Source of the DNA: Nectonema munidae
Taxonomy: Eukaryota; Nematomorpha; Nectonematoida; Nectonematidae
Direction of reading: 5' to 3'
Assembly (NCBI GenBank): GCA_030549495.1
Contig: JAUIRK010000953.1
Span: forward strand, 1 to 64,000
Length of the DNA: 64,000 nt
Below, piece by piece: positions 36,482 to 44,967 of the stretch. Under the pieces are notes generated by a model that did no database searches, was not told the origin of the DNA, and worked only from the letters and a program-made list of their open reading frames with translations. A program made the position numbers and the translations under genes. Positions within the stretch are counted from its first letter, which is position 1. Every line of letters starts with the position of its first letter.

Positions 36482-36838
36482 TTTTATTACATTTTTTTTT
36501 AATTTTAGCTATAATTTCATATATTTTTAAAAAAAATTTGTTGTAGACTTTTATTACATTTTTTTTTAATTTTAGCTATAATTTCATAATAATTCATTTC
36601 GAATTTGGATATTATCATCAAAATCACTTTTATTAAACTTTGAAGGTAAAATTTTTGTCTATAGTTAAACTAAAATGGTTGAACCTTTTTAATCAAGGTA
36701 AATGCTTATTTACCGCTCTATCTATCATTTCACAACATGAATTAATTTATAAACTTGAAATTTAAATAAATTTTCTTGTTTGTTCTCAAATTTAATGATT
36801 ATAGTTTTCACTAAAATGATATTTTTCAAAACATTAAT

Positions 36839-36955
36839 GTCTATGACCATATCACGTTGAAAGCACCGGTTCCCTTTCGAACACCGAAGTTAAATAACCT
36901 CGAGCTTGGTTAGTACTTAGATGGGTGATGCTTGGAAACCCCGGGTGTTGTAGAC
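36839..36955 (+). rRNA. 5S rRNA copy P67 (H4 monomer 5)
   Basis: 117 nt; altered box A. Confidence 0.87.
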
Positions 36956-37241
36956 TTTTATTACATTTTTAAAAAAAAATTTAGTTATAATTTCATAATA
37001 ATTCATTTCGAATTTGGATATTGTCATCAAAATCACTTTTATTAAACTTTGAAGGTAAATTTTTTTCTATAGACAAAAATGGTTGAACTTTTTAATCAAG
37101 GTAAATGCTTATTTACCGCTCTATCTCTCATTTCATAATATAAATTAATTTATAAACTTGAAATTTAAATAAATTTTCTTGTTTGTTCTCAAATTTAATG
37201 ATTATTGTTTTCACTAAAAGGATATTTTTCAAAATATTAAT

Positions 37242-37359
37242 GTCTACGACCATATCACGTTGAAAGCACTGGTTCCCTTTCGAACACCGAAGTTAAGCAA
37301 CGTCGAGCTCGGTTAGTACTTAGATGGGTGACCGCTTGGGAACGCCGAGTGTTGTAGAC
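37242..37359 (+). rRNA. 5S rRNA copy P68 (H4 monomer 6)
   Basis: 118 nt; GGGAACGCCG as in H2. Confidence 0.93.
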
Positions 37360-37649
37360 TTTTATTACATTTTTTTTTAATTTTAGCTATAATTTCATAA
37401 TAATTCATTTCGAATTTGGATATTATCATCAAAATCACTTTTATTAAACTTTGAAGGTAAAATTTTTGTCTATAGTTAAACTAAAATGTTTGAACTTTTT
37501 TAATCAAGGTAAATGCTTATTTACCGCTCTATCTATCATTTCACAACATGAATTAATTTATAAACTTGAAATTTAAATAAATTTTCTTGTTTGTTCTCAA
37601 ATTTAATGATTATAGTTTTCACTAAAAGGATATTTTTCAAAACATTAAT

Positions 37650-37765
37650 GTCTATGACCATATCACGTTGAAAGCACCGGTTCCCTTTCGAACACCGAAG
37701 TTAAATAACCTCGAGCTTGGTTAGTACTTAGATGGGTGATGCTTGGGAACCCCGGTGTTGTAGAC
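37650..37765 (+). rRNA. 5S rRNA copy P69 (H4 monomer 7)
   Basis: 116 nt; TAAATAACCTCG and CCCCGGTG. Confidence 0.87.
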
Positions 37766-38026
37766 TTTTATTACATTTATATATTCATTTCGAATTTGGA
37801 TATTGTCATCAAAATCACTTTTATTAAACTTTGAAGGTAAATTTTTTCTATAGTTAAACTAAAATGGTTGAACTTTTATAATCAGGTAAATGCTTATTTA
37901 CCGCTCTATCTTTCATTCCAAAATATGTATTAATTTATAAACTTGAAATTTAAATAAATTTTCTTGTTTGTTCTCAAATTTAATGATTATTGTTTTCACT
38001 AAAAGGATATTTTTCAAAACATTAAT

Positions 38027-38144
38027 GTCTACGACCATCTCACGTTGAAAGCACCGGTTCCCTTTCGAACACCGAAGTTAAGCAACGTCGAGCTCGGTTA
38101 GTAGTTAGATGGGTGACCGCTTGGGAACCCCGAGTTTTTTAGAC
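38027..38144 (+). rRNA. 5S rRNA copy P70 (H4 monomer 8)
   Basis: 118 nt; CATCTCACG, GTAGTTAG. Confidence 0.88.
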
Positions 38145-38433
38145 TTTTATTACATTTTTTAAAAAAATTTTAGCTATAATTTCATAATAATTCATTTCGA
38201 ATTTGGATATTGTCATCAAAATCACTTTTATTAAACATTGAAGGTAAATTTTTATCTATAGTTAAACTAAATGGTTGAACTTTTTAATCAAGGTAAATGC
38301 TTATTTACCGCTCTATCTATCATTTCACAACATGAATTAATTTATAAACTTGAAATTTAAATAAATTTTCTTGTTTGTTCTCAAATTTAATGATTATTGT
38401 TTTCACTAAAAGAATATTTTTCAAAACATTAAT

Positions 38434-38551
38434 GTCTACGACCATATCACGTTGAAAGCACTGGTTCCCTTTCGAACACCGAAGTTAAGCAACGTCGAGC
38501 TCGGTTAGTACTTAGATGGGTGACCGCTTGGGAACCCCGAGTGTTGTAGAC
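38434..38551 (+). rRNA. 5S rRNA copy P71 (H4 monomer 9)
   Basis: 118 nt; only the GCACTGG change, with a normal ACCGAAGTT unlike P51 and P61. Confidence 0.94.
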
Positions 38552-38840
38552 TTTTATTACATTTTTTTTTAAATTTTAGCTATAATTTCATAATAATTCA
38601 TTTCGAATTTGGATATTATGATCAAAATCACTTTTATTAAACTTTGAAGGTAAATTTTTATCTATAGTTAAACTAAAATGGTTGAACTTTTTAATCAAGG
38701 TAAATGCTTATTTACCGCTCTATCTATCATTTCACAACATGAATTAATTTATAAACTTGAAATTTAAATAAATTTTCTTGTTTGTTCTCAAATTTAATGA
38801 TTATTGTTTTCACTAAAAGGATATTTTTCAAAACCTTAAT

Positions 38841-38956
38841 GTCTGACCATGTCACGTTGAAAGCACCGGTTCCCTTTCGAACACTGAAGTTAAGCAACGT
38901 CGAGCTCGGTTAGTACTTAGATGGGTGACCGCTTGGGAACCCCGAGTTTTGTAGAC
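38841..38956 (+). rRNA. 5S rRNA copy P72
   Basis: 116 nt, GTCTGACC type but with CACTGAAG; it takes the place of the tenth monomer. Confidence 0.88.
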
Positions 38957-39246
38957 TTTTATTACATTTTTTTTTTTAATTTTAGCTATAATTTCATAAT
39001 AATTCATTTCGAATTTGGATATTGTCATCAAAATCACTTATTAAACTTTGAATGTAAAATTTTTGTCTATAGTTAAACTAAAATGATTGAACTTTTTTAA
39101 TCAAGGTAAATGCTTATTTACCGCTCTATCTATCATTTCACAACATGAATTAATTTATAAACTTGAAATTTAAATAAATTTTCTTGTTTGTTCTCAAATT
39201 AAATGATTATTGTTTTCACTAAATGGATATTTTTCAAAACCTTAAT

Positions 39247-39364
39247 GTCTACGACCATATCAAGTTGAAAGCACCGGTTTCCTTTCGAACAGCGAAGTTA
39301 AGCAACATCGAGCTCGGTTAGTACTTACATGGGTGACGGCTTGTGAACCCCAAGTGTTGTAGAC
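39247..39364 (+). rRNA. 5S rRNA copy P73, decaying
   Basis: 118 nt with at least eight changes, including CAGCGAAG, CTTACATGG and GACGGCTTGTGAA. Probably inactive. Confidence 0.8.
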
Positions 39365-39660
39365 TTTTATTACATTTTTTAAAAAAATTTTAGCTAATTA
39401 TTTCATAATAATATATTTATTTCGAATTTGTATATTGTCATCAAAATCACTTTTATAAAACTTTGAAAGTAAATTTTTGTCTATAGTTAACTAAAATGGT
39501 TGAACTTTTTTAATCAAGGTAAATACTTATTTAGCCGGCCTATCTATCATTTCACATCATGGATTAATTTATAAACGTGAAATTTAAATAAATTTTGTTG
39601 TTTGTTCTCAAATTTAATCATTATAATTTTCACTAAAAGGATATTTTTCAAAACAATAAT

Positions 39661-39774
39661 GTCTACAACCATATCACGTTGAAAGCACCGGTTCCCTTTC
39701 GAACACCGAAGTTGACGTCCAGCTCGGTTAGTACTTAGATGGGTGAACATTTGGGAATCCCGAATGTAGTAGAC
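39661..39774 (+). pseudogene. 5S rRNA copy P74, box A deleted
   Basis: About 114 nt; GAAGTTGACGTCC shows loss of TAAGCAAC, and the 3' half is diverged. Confidence 0.82.
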
Positions 39775-40059
39775 TTTTATTACATTTTTAAAAAAATTTT
39801 TAGCTATAATTTCATAATAATTCATTTCCAATTTGGATATTGTCATCAAAATAACTTTTATTAAAGTTTTAAAGTAAAATTTTTTTTCTATAGTTAAACT
39901 AAAATAGTTGAACTTTTTTAATCAAGGTAAATGCTTATTTAGCCTTTGTATCTATCATTTCATAATATGGATTCATTTATAAACTTGAAATTTTAATAAA
40001 TTTTCTTGTTTGTTCTCAAATGGAATTCCCTAAAAGTAATATTTTTCAAAACATTAATT

Positions 40060-40084
40060 TGTACGACCATATCACGTTGAAAGC
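40060..40084 (+). pseudogene. 5S fragment P75, end of the array
   Basis: Only the first 25 or so bases (TGTACGACCATATCACG and a little more) remain before unrelated sequence starts at GCTTGAATATC. Confidence 0.75.
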
Positions 40085-40189
40085 TTGAATATCTAAATAA
40101 CCTAAATTCAATTTTTGAAATTATGTTGAAAATGAAAGCCTCCCTTCACAACATCTAATTTGATGGTTGTCCAGACAGTGTCCTTTTAT

Positions 40190-40450
40190 TTCTACTTCCA
40201 CAGTATCAAAAATCAACCAAACAATCTTTGTAGATTTAATTACAACCAATCCGAAACACTGAATCATCTTTTAATTTTTTGCTCTTATTATAATCCTCAA
40301 AGATGAAGTTTCACTTCTTCCTCTATCCAAACCCTTACTCATCCACACTCTAATTTCAAACAACTCTTTCAATATACCATTCTCCTTAACGCTCTAAACA
40401 CTTATTATCCACAGAGACTTATACATACAATCCCTAAACTTAATTTCTTC
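40190..40450 (+). mobile_element. LINE 3'-end remnant (I/Jockey type)
   Basis: One frame reads LCRFNYNQSETLNHLLIFC, then SYYNPQR, a stop, and a further open stretch with LLNALNTYYPQRL. The Cys..His..Cys spacing with ETLNHLL and NPQR is typical of the extreme C-terminus of I/Jockey-type non-LTR ORF2 proteins, after the RNase H domain. No reverse transcriptase precedes it, because the 5S array ends about 100 bp upstream. From 40,085 to 40,190 and from 40,450 to 40,780 I see nothing else recognisable. Confidence 0.5.
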
Positions 40451-40778
40451 TCTCAACACATCAATTTCAAAATTAAATAATATTTTTTACACAAATAACT
40501 ACACTGTTTTTATTTCATTTAGACTCATAATCTTCTAAAAGTATCTTCAACGAGAGGTGTTCAATTAATTATCCTTTACAATCTCCGCCAACTTCCTTAA
40601 AAACTAACCTCAAACTCTCTCACCTTATTTGTTATCTCTTTAATCTGCAAGCCAACGTTACAATCCTCTAAAAACTCCAAATTTAAACATCTTAATACAA
40701 TAGTGCTTAGATATATCTTCTACCTACCTACGAAGCACCAGTTCTTTTACCAACACAAGCCATGATAAAAATATTACT

Positions 40779-40919
40779 TTAACCCATTTACGACCAATGT
40801 TCCTATTTTGGAACATAAGTAATTTCATCTTCGTCTGCTTTTTTCAATGACTTTGAATATAAATCGTCTGCGTTTTTTTTTTAGATATCGTCTGCTTTGC
40901 TTGGTCTTAAATGGGTTAA
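40779..40919. mobile_element. 133-bp TTAA-flanked MITE (piggyBac-like)
   Basis: TTAA at 40,779-40,782 and 40,916-40,919 brackets an element whose ends are CCCATTTACGACCA and, inverted, CCCATTTAAGACCA (one mismatch in 14). A TTAA target duplication with CCC/GGG termini is the piggyBac signature. The interior repeats the motif ATCGTCTGC two or three times. It has no coding capacity. It sits upstream of the nucleobindin-like gene. Confidence 0.75.
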
Positions 40920-41350
40920 AAATAACCTTTTATCCTTAATAATATATTTAGTTCTATATAGTATGTTTACCAATAAAATGAGTTTATCTAATGTTAAAAA
41001 ATCATTTGAGCTCAAATCTTTGAGTTTCGTTCAACTTTAAATCATATTTTAAATCGTCTTTAATATATAGTATATTCATTTCAATATTGGTAATTTTTCT
41101 ATTGAGGACTTTTTAAATATAGCCCTTAAATTTAACCTTTTGGAAACACCAATAAGTATGGAATATTCATTTTGACTATCTTGACATGTGATTTGTTGAA
41201 ATTTTTTTCTATTTTTTTGCTATTTAAGAATCTACATACTTTTAAACGATTTTTTTCTTTTAAAATAGATTTTTTTTTTAATTTTTCAAAAATTATTTGT
41301 ATTTTATTAATTATTTTAATTGAAAACTTTTTTTTATCTAAGTGATTAGT
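40920..41350. other. AT-rich 5' flank of the nucleobindin-like gene
   Basis: Extremely AT-rich with no TATA box I would single out. Just before the start codon, AACTTTTTTTTATCTAAG (to 41,342) looks like a splice acceptor after a pyrimidine tract, so a 5' UTR intron is possible. Confidence 0.3.
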
Positions 41351-42469
41351 ATGTATTATAATTACGTTTACTTATTTTTTTTCCTCCTAAATTCTTATCT
41401 TCTCCGTCCACCACCACCAACATCATCTAGTATTCCTAAAAATGAATCAGTTCAAGATCCTTTAATGGATTTAAATTACAGAAATTACTTAATTGATGTC
41501 TTAAAAAATCTTGAATCTATTCCTGAAATTAAACAAGTATTAACAAATGCAAATTTTTCAAGTGTAAAAGAAGGTAGTATGTTTAATTTAATTAATTTTG
41601 TTTATATTGATCAAAATATAAGAAATAAACTTGATAATTTAAAGATAGAAGAAGTTAGGCGATTAAATGAACTCAAATCGTTAATTGATAAAGATGATAG
41701 AAGAATTTCTCGTGATGTTTTTTATGATTTTAACCATCATATTGATGAAGGAAATCCCACATTTGGTCATAAAGATATAGTAAAACTTTTTAAAAAGACA
41801 GTTAAAGATATTGAAGAATTTAGTAAGATTCGAAAGGAGCAACATAAGCATTATGAATTAACGAAAGAAGCTTTAAGGGAAGAAAGCTTGGCCCTAATGA
41901 CATCAGATGAAAAAGAAAAAGCCGAAAAAGAACATGAATTAGCAAAAATGAAATTAAGACAGCATCCAAGGATGCATTATCCAGGTACCAAAAAACAACT
42001 TGAAGAAGTTTGGGAAGAGTCTGATGAGCTCGATTCTGAATATTTTAATCCTAAAACTTTTTTTTTTAAACATGATTTAGATTCAAATCATTATTTAGAT
42101 CAAATGGAGATTGAAGCCATCTTAAATACCGAGATTAGCAAAAAGTATAATGATTCCGTTGGATATGATTTAAATGAAAAATTATTTGAAATGGAATCAA
42201 TGATGCAATCATTTTTTGATGTTTACGATAAAAATAAAGATAAATTAGTGAGTTTAGAGGAATTCATAGAAAGGACAAAATCTGAAGAATTTGATGATGA
42301 TGAAGAATGGAATGATGATGTGGAAGAAGTTTATTCAAAAGAAGAGCTTGATGGAGTTAAAAAAAAGAATCCTCACTTGATTGAAGACATGGAGAAAGTT
42401 ATAATGGATTTTGAAAAAAATAAAGATTCTCAACGCCCAAACTCCTTTACTAAGAAAAAAGTAGGTTAA
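41351..42469 (+). CDS. Nucleobindin-like EF-hand Ca2+-binding protein
   Basis: Encodes 372 aa. Residues 1-18 are a hydrophobic signal peptide (VYLFFFLL), followed by a proline run. The Leu/Ile-rich middle (about 40-160) and charged helical stretch (160-205) match the nucleobindin basic/coiled region. The family hallmark runs through HPRMHYPG, LEEVWEE and FNPKTFF (205-239). EF-hand 1 loop is 242-253 (DLDSNHYLDQME) and EF-hand 2 loop 293-304 (DKNKDKLVSLEE). Both keep acidic ligands at positions 1 and 12; the usual Gly at loop position 6 is His in EF1 and Lys in EF2. Nucleobindins are secretory-pathway/Golgi Ca2+ proteins of about 400-570 aa, so this one is short and lacks the Gln-rich tail. The ATG at 41,351 is the first in frame. 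The coding region has no intron, although family genes usually have several, which could mean a retrocopy. The end (AAAAAGTAGGTTAA) also resembles a splice donor, so the tail could continue in another exon. Confidence 0.85.
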   Translation: MYYNYVYLFFFLLNSYLLRPPPPTSSSIPKNESVQDPLMDLNYRNYLIDVLKNLESIPEIKQVLTNANFSSVKEGSMFNLINFVYIDQNIRNKLDNLKIEEVRRLNELKSLIDKDDRRISRDVFYDFNHHIDEGNPTFGHKDIVKLFKKTVKDIEEFSKIRKEQHKHYELTKEALREESLALMTSDEKEKAEKEHELAKMKLRQHPRMHYPGTKKQLEEVWEESDELDSEYFNPKTFFFKHDLDSNHYLDQMEIEAILNTEISKKYNDSVGYDLNEKLFEMESMMQSFFDVYDKNKDKLVSLEEFIERTKSEEFDDDEEWNDDVEEVYSKEELDGVKKKNPHLIEDMEKVIMDFEKNKDSQRPNSFTKKKVG

Positions 42470-42660
42470 ACACTTTTTATCTTTAAGATTCCTCTTTGGA
42501 ATCTAAATTTTAGAGTAAAATTTTTATCAAATTTAATTTTTACAAATCTTTTGTTTAAATATTTTTTATATTATTAAATGCTAATATACTCTACTTTTTC
42601 TCTTCATTATTCTATTGAGATAAGAAGTCAGTGGATTAAAAACTATTTTTAGTAACATTG
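42470..42660. other. 3' flank of the nucleobindin-like gene
   Basis: AT-rich. No perfect AATAAA directly after the stop and nothing else recognisable. Confidence 0.3.
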
Positions 42661-43145
42661 AAATAGTTCTAAATAATATGTAACAAATTCCCATGTTAAA
42701 TATCGTTTACCCTACTAGTACTCAAATTTCAAATAAAATGTGTGTTTTTATACCAAATTGTGCGTGCTAATTTCATCTTTGGACTCAGTTATGGTAATTA
42801 GTGTTTAAAAAATACCTGAAAGTGTGAATCAAATTATTGTTTACTTCTGAAAATTTATCTTGAAATAAATTATTCAAAGTTTAATAAAAATATATATTTT
42901 TATTACAAATTGGCTTTCATTTTTGTACTCATTTTTCACAATTGAGTTTTGAAATGGCTAAAACTGTCAATCTAATTTCTCTTTTACGCCTGAAAATTTC
43001 TCGAAAAATATTAAAATTTTAAATAAAAATTTTTTTTATACTAAATCGGCTATGTGATTTTATTTATGGACTCAGTTTTGGCATTTAATGTGAAAATGTC
43101 AAATGTGCGGTTGAAGGCTGGAAATTATTTTTAAAACGATTCAAT
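42661..43145 (+). repeat. Minisatellite of about 148 bp, three diverged units
   Basis: Three units recur around TTTTTATACCAAAT (42,745; 42,897; 43,033), each followed by a GACTCAGTTTTGGCATTTA-like block and a TCAATCAAATTTGCGG-like block. It is the same family as the internal repeats of the TTAA element at 44,972, but no TTAA terminus is visible here. Confidence 0.7.
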
Positions 43146-43360
43146 TACGTTTTATAAAGTAAACTTTTCAATTTTACCCAGAGGCGCGCATCGTCAAAAT
43201 TTTAAAGGAGGGGGCGAACTTTTTTTTTTATAATTTTCAAAATTTATTATAAAAGAATTTTTACATAATGAACACACCACCATTATTAGCTGAAATTATA
43301 CTTGCACTATAAGAAGTTAAATTGCGTTTGTAATTCTGATTACACCACTACCTTCCAGCT
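43146..43360. other. Intergenic; possible hAT-MITE scrap
   Basis: Around 43,180, AGAGGCGCGCATCG and GGAGGGGGCGAAC recall the GTAGCCAGGGGG-type MITE ends seen elsewhere in the window. Too short to classify. Confidence 0.25.
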
Positions 43361-44525
43361 CAGTTGTTTTCAAACTTGAGTCCGTGGTGCCCTAGTCGAT
43401 CGCGAAGCAGTTCCATGGGGACTGAGAATGGGTCAATCAGTGGATCGTTTTGCATGATATATTTGAGATTTTTGCCAATAAGTCACATTTAAAAGAATGA
43501 ATAATTTAGTTAAACTATTTTACTTTTTTATTGCTTTTCAGGCCTGATTTTATAGAAAAATGTGCATTTTTCTTAGTGGTTTAAAAAATGAAATATGGCG
43601 GAGGAAGAGGAACATAAGCCTTTTGTCTTACAAGTGTTAGCATTCACTTTTCTAAAGCTTGCTTTGGAAATGAATGACTAGAATTCGGTAAACATAACTA
43701 TTGGCTATTTTAAACGTCAAGCTGAACGATTACACAAATTCAGATTTGATAAAGAATTTTTTTGCAAAATATTAAGTATAGTTTGAAAAGTTTTAAAATG
43801 TATCTGTTGTCAAAAAATCCTACAACGCAGGAGAACAGTTGATATAACCTTGCAGCAAAGATATCATATTGAATGTGCTAAGAAGTTCTGAACTTGTAAA
43901 TTTGAAGCATATCTTGCTGCCTCGATGCCGTTAGAAGGCTAATGAGAGATGTCTGATGAGTATCAGGTGGTTTTATTGATTCGGCAATCGATTATCAACT
44001 TTTTTAAAATTCAGCTTGATGAAACGATTGATCGCACGTACAATATGTATGTGACAAGCACCTGGTAGACAATTTTTTTTTACAAAACTCTTAGCAGTAA
44101 AACCACTTCAGAAGGACAATTTTACAAGGTGGATAATTTTTTACACCACATGTTATTAAGCCAGAACATCCACTTGAAGTGTGTACCGATCTATGCTTTA
44201 GCAATTATTTGTTCTAGTTTTTATATTCCGATTAAGCAAAAATCTCCAGATATAATTGGTATCCATTGCCCTATTCATCGCCAAGCCTTAATAATGAAAA
44301 CCATACCTGATGGGTTGAAAAGTGTTCTAAGTCATTAAAAGAGAGTATTTAATTGAAGCAAATGCCTCCAACTCAAGAGTTATGCAAGAAAATAATTCGA
44401 AAATTCTTACTGTACTCAAACGTGAGGTGGCCTTCCAAACGAAAAGTTTCAAGCGATACTATGGAAAGAAATGCAGCAATTTCTGCAGAGAAAACTGGAC
44501 ATGCACGTAGAATTTTCTGATCCCT
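43361..44525 (+). mobile_element. Dead hAT transposon, Buster/ZBED5-like
   Basis: The left end CAGTTGTTTTCAAACTTGAG resembles hAT terminal repeats. Broken reading frames downstream contain, in order, KRQAERLHKF, FKIQLDETID, KVDNFLHHML, SPDIIGIHCPIHRQALIMKT, DGLKSVL, and FQAILWKEMQQFL/FSDPYHF. This matches the order of the RNase H-like/hAT transposase region of ZBED5/Buster-type proteins (IGTHCMIHRQALMVKT). There are many stops and frameshifts, the BED finger is not recognisable, the TDGAP motif is destroyed, and no right terminal repeat was found. The longest open stretch is 44,129-44,338. It is an ancient inactive copy. Confidence 0.8.
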
Positions 44526-44706
44526 ATCATTTTTAGTTAATATATTTGTAATTCCCTTAACATTGGGCCAAGTACTCCATTGTCAAGAAAAAATTTGCTA
44601 GATTTTTAATTAAAAAAATTTTAGCAACGAAATTTTACCAAGCTTAAATAGTAACACAGAAAAACAAAGAATCATCTTATATAATCATATTCTACCAACA
44701 CATATC
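44526..44706. other. AT-rich intergenic stretch
   Basis: Nothing recognisable. Confidence 0.3.
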
Positions 44707-44967
44707 CTGGGCGTATCCAGGGGGCGCCACCCCCTCCCTCTCCTTCCCATTGAACGTTGAAAATTTTTTTTTACTAGATATAATAAAAATTAAGTTGATT
44801 TTATTTTGATAGCTTTTATTTTAATACCATATGAATAAAATACTATTCTTATAAAATTTTAATTATGTTTTTTTTATAAAAGTACAAACTTCACTTACTA
44901 TATGACAAAAAATTGTGAATAGTGTCAATAAAAAAGCTTTAAAATTTCAGATTTAAATTTGAGCATT
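44707..44967. mobile_element. Partial MITE end (CTGGGCGTATCCAGGGGG type)
   Basis: A GC-rich tip, CTGGGCGTATCCAGGGGGCG followed by CCACCCCCTCCC, in AT-rich surroundings. It resembles the complete hAT-type MITE at 58,266. No opposite end was found. Confidence 0.4.

Larger units (their letters stand above)
35146..38840 (+). repeat. 5S higher-order repeat, copy H4 (9 monomers, then broken)
   Basis: Fourth copy. Monomers 1-9 follow H2/H3 closely. Where the tenth (truncated) monomer should stand, a GTCTGACC-type gene at 38,841 appears instead, marking the right limit of the higher-order repeat, probably an unequal exchange point. Confidence 0.85.
10223..40084 (+). repeat. Right 5S rDNA tandem half-array, plus strand
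   Basis: Seventy-four 5S units plus a terminal fragment, all transcribed rightward. Organisation changes along it: simple and dimeric units to about 17,750; a disturbed patch with short 261-263 bp units at 17,755-18,690; homogeneous units to about 22,800; a 10-mer higher-order repeat to about 38,840; then three decaying copies. Spacers in the right part differ from the left by shared changes (TGAATTTGGATATT instead of TGAATTTCGATATT, and AACTTGAAATTT instead of AACTTTAAATTT), marking separate homogenisation domains. Confidence 0.97.

Noticed and set aside
18031-39849. Repeated open frames of about 60-100 codons on the minus strand, all ending in similar residues, across the right half-array
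   Set aside because: They read antisense through 5S genes and spacers and recur only because the repeat recurs. They stop wherever a unit has an indel, so they are not proteins.
1-40084. Array taken as a tRNA cluster or ordinary satellite
   Set aside because: The 118-nt core has the full 5S order (GTTAAGCAAC, GGTTAGTACTTAGATGGG, pairing ends and T-run terminator), so it is 5S rDNA.
1-40084. CRISPR-like array of direct repeats with spacers
   Set aside because: The units are about 413 bp, the spacers are themselves conserved, and the surroundings are eukaryotic.
41342-41350. GTG at 41,342 as the start of the nucleobindin-like protein
   Set aside because: A eukaryotic gene should start at ATG; the ATG at 41,351 directly precedes the signal peptide.
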